This document shows, in pieces, positions 34,772-44,460 of a DNA stretch of 64,000 nucleotides; the stretch's first letter is position 1; each line of letters opens with the position of its first letter. Under the pieces are notes generated by a model. The model did no database searches and was not told where the DNA came from. It worked only from the letters and a program-made list of their open reading frames with translations. Source of the DNA: Neomoorella sulfitireducens. GTDB taxonomy: Bacteria > Bacillota > DSM-521 > Neomoorellales > Neomoorellaceae. Position numbers and translations under genes: made by a program. The stretch is taken from the NCBI RefSeq assembly GCF_024733845.1, contig NZ_JANRHG010000012.1, positions 1-64,000 on the forward strand, given 5' to 3'.

Positions 34772-35227
34772 TTAACGCAGCCAGGCCAGCAGGTTTACCA
34801 GCAAGGCGGCAATACCACCGGCCATCAGGGGACCGACCGGGATGCCGCCAAAAAAAGCTACACCTATAATAGAACCAATTACCATGCCAATCATCATCTG
34901 GGGGAAACGCTGCAACAATTCCAGGCCCTGGCAGTTCATATGAGTGGCAATAATGCCGCTGGCAATGGCTATTATACCTGGCAGGGAAATAAAGGAAGAG
35001 AGCATATCCCGCGCCGAAACCCTGCCGGAAGCAAAGGGTACCAGGACGGAAACCACTAGAAAAATTAGGCCGGCCTCCAAAGCACGGCGCTCTAGAAAAG
35101 GATAAACTTTCTGCAGGTTAGTAAACTGGAGGAGTAAAAGAATGGCGGCAGCAGCTGCGATGACGTTAGAGCGACCCAGGATGCCAAGTAACATAATGAG
35201 TAACAGGATCGCCGTTGTTGCGTTCAT
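34772..35227 (-). CDS. DUF441 family membrane protein
   Basis: The 151-aa protein has four predicted membrane helices, with AILLLIMLLGILGRSNVIAA at the N-terminus and GIPVGPLMAGGIAALLVNLL at the C-terminus. DUF441 (YtwI-type) proteins are widespread in Firmicutes and uncharacterised. ATG 35227 with AGGGG upstream. It lies between comB and the CoA-ligase cluster in the same orientation. Confidence 0.85.
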   Translation of the reverse strand: MNATTAILLLIMLLGILGRSNVIAAAAAILLLLQFTNLQKVYPFLERRALEAGLIFLVVSVLVPFASGRVSARDMLSSFISLPGIIAIASGIIATHMNCQGLELLQRFPQMMIGMVIGSIIGVAFFGGIPVGPLMAGGIAALLVNLLAWLR

Positions 35228-35299
35228 TGAATACGCCCCTTGCACTATCCTGTACCATATATATGCCCTGGCAGCCCGGACAAGAACGCCCGGCCAACG

Positions 35300-36019
35300 T
35301 CATGCAGCCTTTTTAATAATACCGCCCCCGTAAACCGGAACAACATCAATAGCGCCTACCCGGGAGCAGAATTCAACATCTGCTTCCAGACCCAGGTCCA
35401 TCAGGAGCCGTCCGTGAAAGCTACCTTTCATAGCCGCCAATAGGTTGTCCCGGTGCAGGTAATAGTAATCCCTTGCCGCCAGGGCACCGTCGCGCAAGAT
35501 AAATTGCCCCTGGCCGGCCAGCCGGTCAACCAGGAATCCGGCGGCCAAAAAATCTTCCAGGGAAAATCGATCCCTGGTGCCGGCGCAAATAATGGTTATA
35601 TCCCCTTCTGCGGCAGCCGCCTGCCCGGCTACGGCCGGGGCGTTGACCAGGGCACCCAGGAACACCTGGCGGCCGCCTGCGGCCCGGCGGATGGCCCGGG
35701 TCCCGTTGGTAGTAGTCATAATCAGCCTTTTACCGCCGACAACTTCAGGCGTATATTCCATTGGTGAATTGCCAAGGTCAAAACCAGGTATCTTTAAAGC
35801 ATTGCGCTCCCCGCCGAGAAGTACCCGCTCATCCCCAAGGCGCTCACGCATCTCTATAGCTTCCTCGGGGGTGAGGACCGGAATAACCTCCAGGCAACCG
35901 GAAGCCAGGGCTACGGCAATGGTAGTCGTTGCCCGCAGCACGTCGATAACAATAATTGTTTTGTTGTTGATAACCTCATCCGGTATACCGTTTAAACCTG
36001 TAAATACATCGATTTCCAA
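35300..36019 (-). CDS. comB: 2-phosphosulfolactate phosphatase
   Basis: Removes phosphate from 2-phosphosulfolactate to give sulfolactate. The 239-aa ComB-fold protein has IIVIDVLRATTTIAVALASG (near 22), LLGGERNALKIPGFDLGNSP (near 68) and MTTTNGTRAI (near 101). It follows comA downstream with a 136-base gap. In methanogens the product feeds coenzyme M; in sporing bacteria sulfolactate can be a spore component. The TTG start has imperfect ribosome-site spacing. Confidence 0.92.
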   Translation of the reverse strand: MEIDVFTGLNGIPDEVINNKTIIVIDVLRATTTIAVALASGCLEVIPVLTPEEAIEMRERLGDERVLLGGERNALKIPGFDLGNSPMEYTPEVVGGKRLIMTTTNGTRAIRRAAGGRQVFLGALVNAPAVAGQAAAAEGDITIICAGTRDRFSLEDFLAAGFLVDRLAGQGQFILRDGALAARDYYYLHRDNLLAAMKGSFHGRLLMDLGLEADVEFCSRVGAIDVVPVYGGGIIKKAA

Positions 36020-36155
36020 GCTCCTTTTGCACCTCCAACGTCTTTCCGGTTCAATTATTCGCTAAAGACGGGGTAAATTCCTGCCGGCCAGGAAGTTATA
36101 GGGAATTATAAAAGGAGGGAGAGCCAGTTCCCCGCCTCCCCCTCACCATAATTTC

Positions 36156-36971
36156 TTACCCAACCCCGGCCGCTTGCATGGCAGTCTTCAGGGTGTCGCC
36201 CCGCAGTCCCACCCGCAGGGCTTCCAGGGCCAGGACATCCCAGGGCTGGATATTACCAAGGTTAACATTGGGCCCCAGGCGCATTATTAAAGCCAGCTGT
36301 TGCTGCTTCTGGGGCGCTTCCCAGATAATCCGGGCCGGATTCTTAATGCCTGCCAGTAGCCTTTCCAGCAAATCTTCTTTAACAGAACCGTGGCTGTCAT
36401 AAAGGACAACGCCATTGCCTGACTCGCGGCCTTCGACAATGACATAATCTGCCCCCGCCTCCTGGTCGCCGGCAATCTGGTTTAAGAGATGGGCTTCGCT
36501 CAAAGCCTCCCGTGGATCCTTCTTGCCCACTTCGGTGATAACGCCAAAGCCCGCCGATCTGGCCTGGCGCACGGCTACCATCCGCACGGACCGGCCCATA
36601 TCTATAGTCCCATCGGAAATCTCAATAAAAGTATACCCCAGTTCCCTGGCAGTCTGCAGGTAAAGTCCCAGCCTGCCTTGGAGTACGGCAACTTCAAAGA
36701 AAGTACCGCCGGGGAAAATGTCAACGCTGTATGAGCGTGCCAGGCGAATTTTTTCCCGCAAAATATCTGCCGGGTAAAAGACTGAAGTGCCGAAACCGAG
36801 TTTAATAAAATCAATATAGGGTGCTGCCACCTCCAGCAAATCCTTAAACTCTGTCAATCCCAGGCCCTTGTCAATGACCATGGTCATCCCTGCTTGCCTG
36901 GGTTTTTGCTGGCGCCCGCCGATGGGAAATTCAATGACACCTTGCCAGGTAGTATTTCCTTTTGGCAGCAT
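36156..36971 (-). CDS. comA: Phosphosulfolactate synthase
   Basis: Adds sulfite to phosphoenolpyruvate to form phosphosulfolactate. The 271-aa TIM barrel has MTMVIDKGLGLTEFKDLLE (near 29), IDFIKLGFGTSVFYPADI (near 53), FPGGTFFEVAVLQG and EISDGTIDM (near 116). GGGAGGGG 7 bases before ATG 36971. Together with comB it makes sulfolactate; comC and the later CoM genes are not visible. The first 27 residues extend beyond the archaeal homologues. Confidence 0.92.
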   Translation of the reverse strand: MLPKGNTTWQGVIEFPIGGRQQKPRQAGMTMVIDKGLGLTEFKDLLEVAAPYIDFIKLGFGTSVFYPADILREKIRLARSYSVDIFPGGTFFEVAVLQGRLGLYLQTARELGYTFIEISDGTIDMGRSVRMVAVRQARSAGFGVITEVGKKDPREALSEAHLLNQIAGDQEAGADYVIVEGRESGNGVVLYDSHGSVKEDLLERLLAGIKNPARIIWEAPQKQQQLALIMRLGPNVNLGNIQPWDVLALEALRVGLRGDTLKTAMQAAGVG

Positions 36972-37094
36972 CGCTCTACCCCTCCCTGCATATTGTTTTG
37001 CTTGCTTGTTTATCTTTATGTTCCGGACAGAAAGGGGGTAACTCCTTTAACAGCGGTACTTTTTCACAGGTCAGATGACTGTCGCCCCACCTTT

Positions 37095-37370
37095 TTAACG
37101 CCTGACCCCGTAAAAAATAAGGCCTGCTCCAATAATTATAACCAGCATTTTGCCCGGGGAGATCTTACCCGCCAATCCCCAGAGGCCCAGGGCCATTACC
37201 GTCATCATAACCGACGGGCCGATTAAAGCCAGGACCGCATTTATTTTTAAAGCCGCTTCCACCCGGTTTAATTTTAACATCAGGATGGCTGCCGTTAACT
37301 CTATCATGCTGGAAAGGAGGCGCATAGCCGCCATTGCCAGCACATGTTTGTCCGGCATATAGAAAAACAT
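37095..37370 (-). CDS. YqhV-like DUF2619 membrane protein
   Basis: 91 aa with three hydrophobic segments (LAMAAMRLLSSMIELTAAIL; INAVLALIGPSVMMTVMALG; MLVIIIGAGLIFYGV). DUF2619/YqhV is found in spore formers and has no known function; the Bacillus member lies near spoIIIA. ATG 37370 with GGGAGG 8 bases upstream. It lies upstream of comA on the same strand. Confidence 0.75.
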   Translation of the reverse strand: MFFYMPDKHVLAMAAMRLLSSMIELTAAILMLKLNRVEAALKINAVLALIGPSVMMTVMALGLWGLAGKISPGKMLVIIIGAGLIFYGVRR

Positions 37371-37446
37371 GGCATCTCCTCCCATTATTTTTTATGCGCC
37401 GGCGTGACAAAATAGAAGCAGCGCCTTTTTCGGGAGGTTTTCAGGG

Positions 37447-38667
37447 TTGAAGCCATCTATGAAATTGCCCTTTGCTATTCTTTGTACCGTTCCCTTTATT
37501 ATGGTTCTAGGTAACTCAATGCTGGTCCCCCTTTTACCGGTCATGCGCACCACTCTGAATGTCAGCCTGCTCCAGGTCAGCCTGTTTATTACCGCTTTTT
37601 CCTTGCCGGCCGGCCTGGTCATTCCCTTTGCCGGCTTCCTGTCCGATGCTTACGGCCGCAAACCCATCATGGCGCCCGCCCTGATAATATACGGCCTGGG
37701 AGGCCTTTTCGCCGGGCTTTCTGCATGGTTGGCAGCCTCCCCTTACTACCTGATCCTGGGCAGCCGTATTCTCCAGGGTATCGGGGCCGGAGGTACTTAC
37801 CAGCTGGCCATGGCCCTTACCGGCGACATTTTTCAGAGTAAAGAGCGCACCAAGACCCTGGGATTGCTGGAGGCTTCCAACGGCCTGGGAAAAGTGGTCA
37901 GTCCTATTGCCGGCTCCCTTGCCGGCCTCATCGCCTGGTTTGCCCCCTTTTTTATTTATGGCTTTCTGGCAATTCCTGCCGGCCTGGCCGTCTGGTTCTT
38001 CATTAAAGAACCCCCGGAACAGGCTAATCATAAGCCGGCTTTCGGCAAATATTTCCATGACCTGTTTCAAGTTTTCCAAACTAAAGGTCTATCCCTCCTG
38101 GCCTGCATACTGGCCGGGATGGTTGTTCTATTCATCCTCTTCGGGGTTTTAAGTTACGTCTCCGACATACTGGAAGCAGGTTATGGCGTCCGTGGACTTG
38201 GTACCGGCCTGTTAATAGCCATTCCCGTGGCCGCCATGGCCATAACTTCTTATCTTTCCGGCAGTTACCTGCAGCAAAAGGCCGGTAACTACCTGAAGAT
38301 GGCCGTCGTTGCCGGCCTGGTCCTGGAGAGCGCCTCCCTGGTAATAATGAGCTTCTTCGATAATATCTATATCTTTTTCCTAGCCATAGTAGTCATGGGC
38401 ATCGGTACAGGTATTGTATTACCTTCGGTCAATACCCTGATAACCAGCGTGAGTAGTAAAGAAAGGGGTGGCATTACCTGCCTTTATGGTTCCATGCGCT
38501 TTTTTGGCGTAGCCCTTGGGCCCCCGGCCTTTGGCCTGGCCATGACCCTGGGCCGGCAGCCCCTTTTCCTGGGCGCCGCTGCCCTGGTAGGGCTGGTGAC
38601 CTTTTTAACGGCGACTTTTATCCAGGCGGAAAAAATGTTGCCCCCGGAACTTTTACCAGGCCATTAA
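37447..38667 (+). CDS. Major facilitator superfamily transporter
   Basis: The 406-aa protein has 12 hydrophobic segments. The conserved loop between helices 2 and 3 reads GFLSDAYGRKPIMAPAL, and the helix-4 region has GSRILQGIGAGGTYQLAMAL, typical of the 12-helix drug/proton antiporters of the Bcr/EmrB kind. The substrate cannot be read. TTG start with GGGAGG 9 bases upstream. A lone plus-strand gene with its own terminator. Confidence 0.88.
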   Translation: MKPSMKLPFAILCTVPFIMVLGNSMLVPLLPVMRTTLNVSLLQVSLFITAFSLPAGLVIPFAGFLSDAYGRKPIMAPALIIYGLGGLFAGLSAWLAASPYYLILGSRILQGIGAGGTYQLAMALTGDIFQSKERTKTLGLLEASNGLGKVVSPIAGSLAGLIAWFAPFFIYGFLAIPAGLAVWFFIKEPPEQANHKPAFGKYFHDLFQVFQTKGLSLLACILAGMVVLFILFGVLSYVSDILEAGYGVRGLGTGLLIAIPVAAMAITSYLSGSYLQQKAGNYLKMAVVAGLVLESASLVIMSFFDNIYIFFLAIVVMGIGTGIVLPSVNTLITSVSSKERGGITCLYGSMRFFGVALGPPAFGLAMTLGRQPLFLGAAALVGLVTFLTATFIQAEKMLPPELLPGH

Positions 38668-38698
38668 AAAGACCCGGGTTCAATTCCCCGGGTCTTAA
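38667..38698. terminator. Bidirectional terminator between the MFS gene and phoU
   Basis: AAGACCCGGG TTCAATT CCCCGGGTCTT, an inverted repeat with A- and T-rich flanks on both sides, lies in the 28-base gap between convergent genes. Confidence 0.85.
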
Positions 38699-39366
38699 TC
38701 GTTTAACTCTTTACGTTCGCCGGTGGCCAGGTAAATGGCTTCCTCGGCAATATTGGTAGCATGGTCGGCTATCCGCTCCAGGTAACGGCTGACAAAAAGC
38801 AGGTAGGTGGCCTGGGTGATGGTTTTAGGATCTTCCATCATGAAGACCAGCAATTCCCGGAAAACCTGGTTGTGGAGCATATCGATCTGGTCGTCGGCCC
38901 TGGCTACCGTATAGGCCAATTCTATATCTTCCCTGACATAAGCATCCAGGGACTGCTTGACCATCACCTGGGCTAATTCCGCCATACGGGGAATATCAAT
39001 TAAAGGCTTGATCAAAGGCTGGCCGGTTTCCAGGATACGCTGGGCTATACGGGCAATATCAACAGAATAATCGGCCATACGCTCTAAATCGGTAATAATT
39101 TTAAACCCGGCGGCAATTTTGCGCAAATCCTTGGCCATAGGCTGCTGGGTGGCAATAAGCTTTAAACACTGGTCTTCAATCTGTAATTCCATCTCATCGA
39201 TAACGACATCGCCTTCAACTACTTCGGCGGCCATGCGGGCATCCTGCCTGACCAGGCACTCCACTGACTTGGCAATAACTTGCTCGACGATACTCCCCAT
39301 ACGCAGGATGTTCTGTTGCAAATCTTCCAGGGACTGTTGAAAACCCTGCCTGGTTGTGGAAGCCAT
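38695..39366 (-). CDS. phoU: Phosphate transport system regulator PhoU
   Basis: A 223-aa all-helical protein with two PhoU repeats. Metal-site motifs include DLERMADYSVDIARIAQ (first) and RYLERIADHATNIAEEAIYL (second). It modulates Pst transport and phosphate signalling. ATG 39366 is preferred (AGGAGG 7 bases upstream); longer frames start at GTG 39408. It follows pstB with a 105-base gap. Confidence 0.93.
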   Translation of the reverse strand: MASTTRQGFQQSLEDLQQNILRMGSIVEQVIAKSVECLVRQDARMAAEVVEGDVVIDEMELQIEDQCLKLIATQQPMAKDLRKIAAGFKIITDLERMADYSVDIARIAQRILETGQPLIKPLIDIPRMAELAQVMVKQSLDAYVREDIELAYTVARADDQIDMLHNQVFRELLVFMMEDPKTITQATYLLFVSRYLERIADHATNIAEEAIYLATGERKELND

Positions 39367-39471
39367 TGCTTGCCCTCCTGTACTTCTATTACCATCCATT
39401 ATATTCACTTCACCTCCCCCGTACGACTTTTATCAAGTTAAAAAGATATAGGTTGTAAGTTAAAGGGTATT

Positions 39472-40230
39472 CTAACCGAAACGACCGGTGATATAATCCT
39501 CCGTACGCTGGTCACGAGGCCTGGTAAAAATAATTTCCGTATTGTCGTATTCCACCATCTCTCCGTTGAGGAAGAAGACTGTATAGTCAGAGATACGTGC
39601 CGCCTGTTGCATATTATGGGTCACAATAATAATGGTATATTTTTCTTTAAGAACCCGGATAAGTTCTTCGATCTTTAGCGTGGAAACAGGATCCAGGGCC
39701 GAGGAAGGTTCATCCATGAGAACAACTTCCGGCTCAACGGCCAAAAGCCTGGCAATGCACAGGCGCTGCTGCTGTCCGCCTGATAATCCTAAAGCTGGCT
39801 GCCGCAGGCGGTCGGCCACTTCTTCCCAGAGGGCTGCTGCTTTGAGACTCCGCTCGACAATCTCATCGAGTTTCTCCCTGCTCTTAATGCCGTGAATACG
39901 GGGACCGTAGGCCACATTATCATAAATAGACATGGGAAAAGGATTGGGACGCTGGAAAACCATGCCTACCCGTTTGCGTAAATTGATAACATCAACGTCC
40001 GGAGCGTAAATATTCTCCCCATCCAGAAGGATTTCCCCGGAAAGCCGCGCTCCTTCAATGAGGTCGTTTAAACGGTTTAATGTGCGCAAAAAAGTAGACT
40101 TGCCGCAACCCGAAGGTCCAATGAGGGCTGTAACGGAATTGGATTTAATTTCCATGCTAATATCCTTTAGAGCCCATTTGGACCCATAGTAAAAATTCAA
40201 ATTGGTAACCTTAATTTTTGTTTGTACCAT
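39472..40230 (-). CDS. pstB: Phosphate ABC transporter ATP-binding protein PstB
   Basis: Energises phosphate import. The 252-aa ABC ATPase has Walker [16 protein letters not shown] (near 38), the Q-loop in [19 protein letters not shown] (typical of PstB), signature [17 protein letters not shown] and Walker [15 protein letters not shown]. pstS, pstC and pstA are not adjacent. Instead a PAP2 phosphatase lies upstream (40-base gap) and phoU downstream. Confidence 0.95.
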   Translation of the reverse strand: MVQTKIKVTNLNFYYGSKWALKDISMEIKSNSVTALIGPSGCGKSTFLRTLNRLNDLIEGARLSGEILLDGENIYAPDVDVINLRKRVGMVFQRPNPFPMSIYDNVAYGPRIHGIKSREKLDEIVERSLKAAALWEEVADRLRQPALGLSGGQQQRLCIARLLAVEPEVVLMDEPSSALDPVSTLKIEELIRVLKEKYTIIIVTHNMQQAARISDYTVFFLNGEMVEYDNTEIIFTRPRDQRTEDYITGRFG

Positions 40231-40269
40231 ATAAATGTTAACCCCCAGGTCCGGGTCCAGCTTTTTTCA

Positions 40270-40830
40270 TTACCAGGGCCAGGTATGGACTGCATAGGCA
40301 AAAAAGGCCCCCACCGCCGCCCCGCCCAGGACGTCGGAGGGATAGTGCATTCCTACATACATACGGCTGATTCCCGTTAAACCGGCCGCCGCCATGAGCG
40401 GCCACGTGAGAAGTGGAAAATGCATAGCAAAAATTACGGCCAGGGAAAAGCTGGCAGCTGTATGCCCTGAAGGAAATGAAAAATCCTGCCAGGGACGGTC
40501 CAGGTAACGGGCCCCGGGGAGAACCTTGTAAGGACGGCACCGGCCCAGCAGGCTTTTAAATACTTTGACCACCAGATGACTGCCCGCCAGGGCCAGTAAG
40601 GCCTGCCAGCCGGCCAGCCGGGCCTGCTCCCGGCCCAGCAGGGCAACAGCCAGGGAAAGGGCCAGCCCGAAAGTGGCGCTTCCCAGCAAGGTAATCCTGG
40701 GCATGGTCCGGTCCAGGAAAGGGCACTGCAAGCGCCGGTTAATGTAATAAAAAAGGTAATAATCACCCGCTTTTAACCATCTTCTTAAAGCCAAAACCCC
40801 TCTCCCTTTCGCCTGCTCTTGCCCCTCCAT
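40270..40830 (-). CDS. PAP2-family phosphatase, probable undecaprenyl-diphosphate or lipid phosphatase
   Basis: A 186-aa membrane protein with about five helices and the three PAP2 motifs: KSLLGRCRP (near 114), FPSGHTAAS (near 139) and SRMYVGMHYPSDVLGG (near 162) with the catalytic histidines. It dephosphorylates a lipid phosphate on the outer face of the membrane. Its gene directly precedes pstB, so recovered phosphate uptake may be linked (inference). Confidence 0.9.
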   Translation of the reverse strand: MEGQEQAKGRGVLALRRWLKAGDYYLFYYINRRLQCPFLDRTMPRITLLGSATFGLALSLAVALLGREQARLAGWQALLALAGSHLVVKVFKSLLGRCRPYKVLPGARYLDRPWQDFSFPSGHTAASFSLAVIFAMHFPLLTWPLMAAAGLTGISRMYVGMHYPSDVLGGAAVGAFFAYAVHTWPW

Positions 40831-40875
40831 TTTACCTTAAGGATTTTTAAAGGGCAATAGGAACGGCTTTAACTT

Positions 40876-42081
40876 TCAGTTAACACCGCGCACAATGGCA
40901 TCGGCCATCCTGGCCACCCGTACCATGGCCTTGACGTCATGAACCCGAATTATATCGATGCCCTGGGTTATGCCAAGGGCTACCGTAGCTGCCGTTCCTT
41001 CCAGGCGCTGGTCAGCCGGTAAATCCAGGGTCTTACCGATCAGTGACTTCCGGGAAGTGCCGAGGAGGATGGGTTTACCCAGCACCTTTAGTTCCCCAAG
41101 GCGACCCATTATTTGTAGATTCTGGTAATAATCCTTCCCAAAACCGATGCCGGGATCGATGATAATCTGTGTGGGAGGTACTCCATTTTCTTCTGCCAGG
41201 CGTATGCTTTCTTGCAAGAAAGCAAGGATTTCAAACATTAAATCCCGGTAAGCAGTGCCCTGCTGGTTATGCATGATAATAACGGGGACCCCGTAACGGC
41301 CGCAAACTGCTGCCATATCTGCATCACCCCGGCAGCCCCAGATATCATTAATAATGTCAACGCCCAGGTCCAGGGCCCGCCGGGCTGTAATAGACTTATA
41401 CGTATCTACTGAAATAGGGACTTTGATTTCGGCCACCAGGCGCTTTAAAACCGGTTCCAGGCGGTGCCATTCTTCTTCGGCCGGCACCGGCTCGTGACCG
41501 GGACGGGTTGACTCCCCTCCAATATCAATAATATCGGCTCCTTCTTCTACCAGCCGGTGGGCATGCTCCACTGCTGCGCCGGGGTCAAAAAAGCGGCCCC
41601 CGTCGGAAAAAGAGTCCGGTGTTACATTAATAATCCCCATGACCAGGGTCCGGCGGCCCAGGATAAGGGGCCCCCGCGGGCATTTGATCTCCTTAATGCC
41701 GGTCTTTTCCCATTTATCCAGGGCATCCTGAATCGTGTTGGCCAGCTTACCTAAACCAAAGTATTGCTGGGGTAGTTTTTCTACCAGGAGCTCCAGCTGG
41801 CGCCTGGTGGCAAAGATGAGAACATCGGTACTATCAACGGCCCAGCCTGCTACACCTGCCGCCATGGCCGCCTCACCGCCCCGGGCCAGGATTTCTTGCT
41901 TTAAGATGTTGGCCGCCCTGGCCGGCACATCTTTTAGCTTGAGGCAGTAGTGCAGGGCCTTGGGCACCATCAATTCAATACCCCGGCCCTCGACGCCAAT
42001 CTCCTTCATCAATTTTTGCGCCGTCGCCGCATCAAGGACGCTGATTATTTCTATAGTTTCCTGCCAGGACACATGCATCAT
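40876..42081 (-). CDS. folP: Dihydropteroate synthase with N-terminal extension
   Basis: Joins p-aminobenzoate and the pterin to make dihydropteroate. The C-terminal 270 residues are a normal DHPS barrel: MGIINVTPDSFSDGG (near 148), DIGGESTRPGHEP, DIINDIWG, IDPGIGFGKDYYQNL and GTSRKSLIG. About 140 extra residues precede it (DAATAQKLMKEIGVEGRG and so on), a feature of DHPS in acetogens and some archaea. The true start may be a GTG three codons in. Lies just downstream of fhs, fitting the high folate need of this lifestyle. Confidence 0.93.
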   Translation of the reverse strand: MMHVSWQETIEIISVLDAATAQKLMKEIGVEGRGIELMVPKALHYCLKLKDVPARAANILKQEILARGGEAAMAAGVAGWAVDSTDVLIFATRRQLELLVEKLPQQYFGLGKLANTIQDALDKWEKTGIKEIKCPRGPLILGRRTLVMGIINVTPDSFSDGGRFFDPGAAVEHAHRLVEEGADIIDIGGESTRPGHEPVPAEEEWHRLEPVLKRLVAEIKVPISVDTYKSITARRALDLGVDIINDIWGCRGDADMAAVCGRYGVPVIIMHNQQGTAYRDLMFEILAFLQESIRLAEENGVPPTQIIIDPGIGFGKDYYQNLQIMGRLGELKVLGKPILLGTSRKSLIGKTLDLPADQRLEGTAATVALGITQGIDIIRVHDVKAMVRVARMADAIVRGVN

Positions 42082-42177
42082 CTCCCCCGCTCTATTATAC
42101 CACCCGCTATACCTGCACGCAAAAGCCCCACCGCAAGGGGTGGGGCCAGGCCTAAAGTTTACTGCAGCGCTGTATTT

Positions 42178-43857
42178 TTAGAACAGCCCGGTAATAACGC
42201 CGTCGGCGTCAATATCAATATTGCAGGCAGCCGGACGCTTGGGCAGGCCGGGCATGGTCATAATCGCACCCGTAATGGGAACGATAAAGCCGGCCCCGGC
42301 CGAGAGCCTTACCTCACGGACGGTAATGGTAAAGTTCCGTGGCCGCCCCAGTTTGGTCATATCGTCAGAGAAGGAGTACTGGGTCTTGGCCATGACTACC
42401 GGCAACCTGCCGTAACCCATGGCTTCAAAGCGCTCGATGGCCTTATCGGCATCTGCTGTGTAATTTACCCCGTCGGCGCCGTAAATCTCCGTGGCGATTT
42501 TATTAATCTTTTCCTTTATGCTGAGTTCGAGCTCATAAAGGGGATGGAAGTTAGAAGGTTTTGTTTCAATGGTTTTGAGAACTTTTTGCGCCAGTTCAAC
42601 GCCGCCGGCACCGCCCTTTGCCCAAACCTCGGACAGGGCCACTTCGGCACCGGCTTTGTTGCACAGTTCGTAGAGGAGATTTAGTTCCGCTTCCGTGTCG
42701 GTGGGGAAGGCGTTAATGGCCACAACGGCCGGTACCCCGAATTTGCCAACGTTTTCGATATGCTTCTCCAGATTCTCAAAGCCCAGGCGCAGGGCTTCCA
42801 GGTTTTCGTTGGCCAGTTCCCCCTTCGGTACACCGCCGTGCATTTTGAGGGCGCGGACGGTGGCGACAATGACGGTAACGTCGGGTTTGAGACCGGCATA
42901 GCGGCACTTGACGTCATAAAACTTCTCCGCCCCCAGGTCGGCGCCGAAACCGGCCTCGGTTACTACGTAGTCGGCGAGCTTAAGGGCAGTCCTGGTCGCG
43001 ACTATACTGTTGCAGCCATGGGCAATATTGGCAAAAGGACCACCGTGGATGAAGGCCGGGGTATTCTCCAGGGTCTGGACCAGGTTGGGCTTGATGGCAT
43101 CCTTCATGAGCAGGGCCATTGAACCGTGGGCTTCCAGGTCACCGGCAGTTACCGGCTTGCCGTCATAGGTATACCCAACGACTATGCGGCGGAAGCGCTC
43201 CTTTAAATCCATGAGGTCGCCGGCCAGGCACAGGCAGGCCATGACTTCCGAGGCTACCGAGATGTCAAAGCCGCTCTCCCGGGGTACACCATTGGCTTTT
43301 CCACCTAGCCCGATGACAATATTGCGCAGGGCACGGTCGTTCAGGTCAATAACCCGCCGCCAGGTAACCGTCCGGGGGTCAATGTTTAAAGCGTTGCCCT
43401 GCTGCAGGTGATTATCTACCATGGCCGCCAGCAGGTTGTGGGCATAGGTAACAGCATGAATGTCGCCGGTAAAGTGTAAATTAATATCTTCCATAGGTAC
43501 AACCTGGGCGTAACCGCCACCGGCAGCGCCACCTTTAATGCCGAAGCTGGGCCCCAGGGAGGGTTCCCGCAGGCAAACCATGACTTTTTTGCCCAGGCGG
43601 GCCAGGGCGTCTGTAAGACCTACACTGGTGGTAGTTTTACCTTCACCGGCAGGCGTGGGGGTAATGGCCGTAACCAGAATAAGCTTGCCATCGGGTTTGT
43701 CCTTTAACCGGCGGTAAACATCAAGGGAAATTTTAGCCTTATACTTGCCGTATAGTTCCACTTCATCTTCCTCGATGTTCAGGCCCCGGGCCAGTTCCAT
43801 AACAGGTTTCATCTTGGCCGCCTGGGCGATTTCAATATCGCTGGGTATACTGGCCAA
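42178..43857 (-). CDS. fhs: Formate-tetrahydrofolate ligase
   Basis: Makes 10-formyl-tetrahydrofolate from formate and ATP, the second methyl-branch step of the Wood-Ljungdahl pathway. 559 aa with the P-loop [20 protein letters not shown] (near 66), [20 protein letters not shown] (near 98) and [13 protein letters not shown]. The TTG at 43857 (GGAGG 10 bases upstream) gives exactly the length of the Moorella thermoacetica enzyme; the longer frame to 43926 does not match the family. A perfect 9-1-9 palindrome lies 95-113 bases upstream. Confidence 0.98.
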   Translation of the reverse strand: MASIPSDIEIAQAAKMKPVMELARGLNIEEDEVELYGKYKAKISLDVYRRLKDKPDGKLILVTAITPTPAGEGKTTTSVGLTDALARLGKKVMVCLREPSLGPSFGIKGGAAGGGYAQVVPMEDINLHFTGDIHAVTYAHNLLAAMVDNHLQQGNALNIDPRTVTWRRVIDLNDRALRNIVIGLGGKANGVPRESGFDISVASEVMACLCLAGDLMDLKERFRRIVVGYTYDGKPVTAGDLEAHGSMALLMKDAIKPNLVQTLENTPAFIHGGPFANIAHGCNSIVATRTALKLADYVVTEAGFGADLGAEKFYDVKCRYAGLKPDVTVIVATVRALKMHGGVPKGELANENLEALRLGFENLEKHIENVGKFGVPAVVAINAFPTDTEAELNLLYELCNKAGAEVALSEVWAKGGAGGVELAQKVLKTIETKPSNFHPLYELELSIKEKINKIATEIYGADGVNYTADADKAIERFEAMGYGRLPVVMAKTQYSFSDDMTKLGRPRNFTITVREVRLSAGAGFIVPITGAIMTMPGLPKRPAACNIDIDADGVITGLF

Positions 43858-43951
43858 TTTGAACACTCCTCCCATTTCAAAAAAATGTACATCCAATAAA
43901 GTGGTTAATAGTGAAATTCTATACAAACTTTAATTCTCCTGCTACCCCCAC

Positions 43952-43970
43952 TAACTAAATTATTTAGTTA
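43952..43970. promoter_or_regulatory. Perfect palindrome upstream of fhs
   Basis: TAACTAAATTATTTAGTTA is a 9-1-9 perfect inverted repeat, 95 bases before the fhs start, in otherwise AT-rich DNA. Its geometry suits a dimeric regulator. No known motif is assigned. Confidence 0.6.
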
Positions 43971-44076
43971 ACCAGAGCATGTCCCCGCCCGGCCTATCAT
44001 TCATAATTATATACCTTTCTTTCTAAAAAACAAATAATTAAATTTTGTCTTTTAGATTCTATAAGAAAACAAAATA

Positions 44077-44424
44077 TTAACCTGGCCTCTCGCCGGGGTC
44101 AGGTCCGGTTATAACCGGCGGCCGGTCAAGCAAGAGAACCTCCCTGGCCACTTCTAGAATGGCGTCCAGGGGCGCAGGTCCTAAATCACCCCGCCTTACC
44201 TGAACGTTAAAGGACCTGGCAGCCGCACGGATCGTCTCCAGGACCCGCAGCAGGGGAAACATCCGCCAGTCAAGGACGTTGACTGCCACGGCAGTATATG
44301 GGCCGGCCTCCTGTCCCCTGGCAACAATGAAGCCCTCTCCTTTCTGTTCCAGTATGTGTGCCAAGTGGTGGGCCACCCGGACGTCGTCGGTACTGAGATA
44401 AAGGGTATATTCCAGGCCCTTCAC
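44077..44424 (-). CDS. Hypothetical 115-aa protein downstream of the NiaR-like regulator
   Basis: I do not recognise the family. Soluble alpha/beta protein; the start MKGLEYTLYLSTDDVRVAHH followed by LAHILEQKGEGF is clearly protein-like, and the C-terminus is Pro/Gly-rich. GTG start with a weak AG-rich site. It follows the 3H repressor gene by 36 bases, so the two are likely co-transcribed and may share a role in NAD or niacin metabolism, which is only an inference. Confidence 0.55.
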   Translation of the reverse strand: MKGLEYTLYLSTDDVRVAHHLAHILEQKGEGFIVARGQEAGPYTAVAVNVLDWRMFPLLRVLETIRAAARSFNVQVRRGDLGPAPLDAILEVAREVLLLDRPPVITGPDPGERPG

Positions 44425-44460
44425 CCTTCTTCACCATCCTTTGCGCCCAACCCTTGATGC

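Noticed and set aside
41950-42684. Plus-strand open frame of 244 codons across folP and fhs
   Set aside because: Antisense to two certain genes with no protein-like motif pattern.
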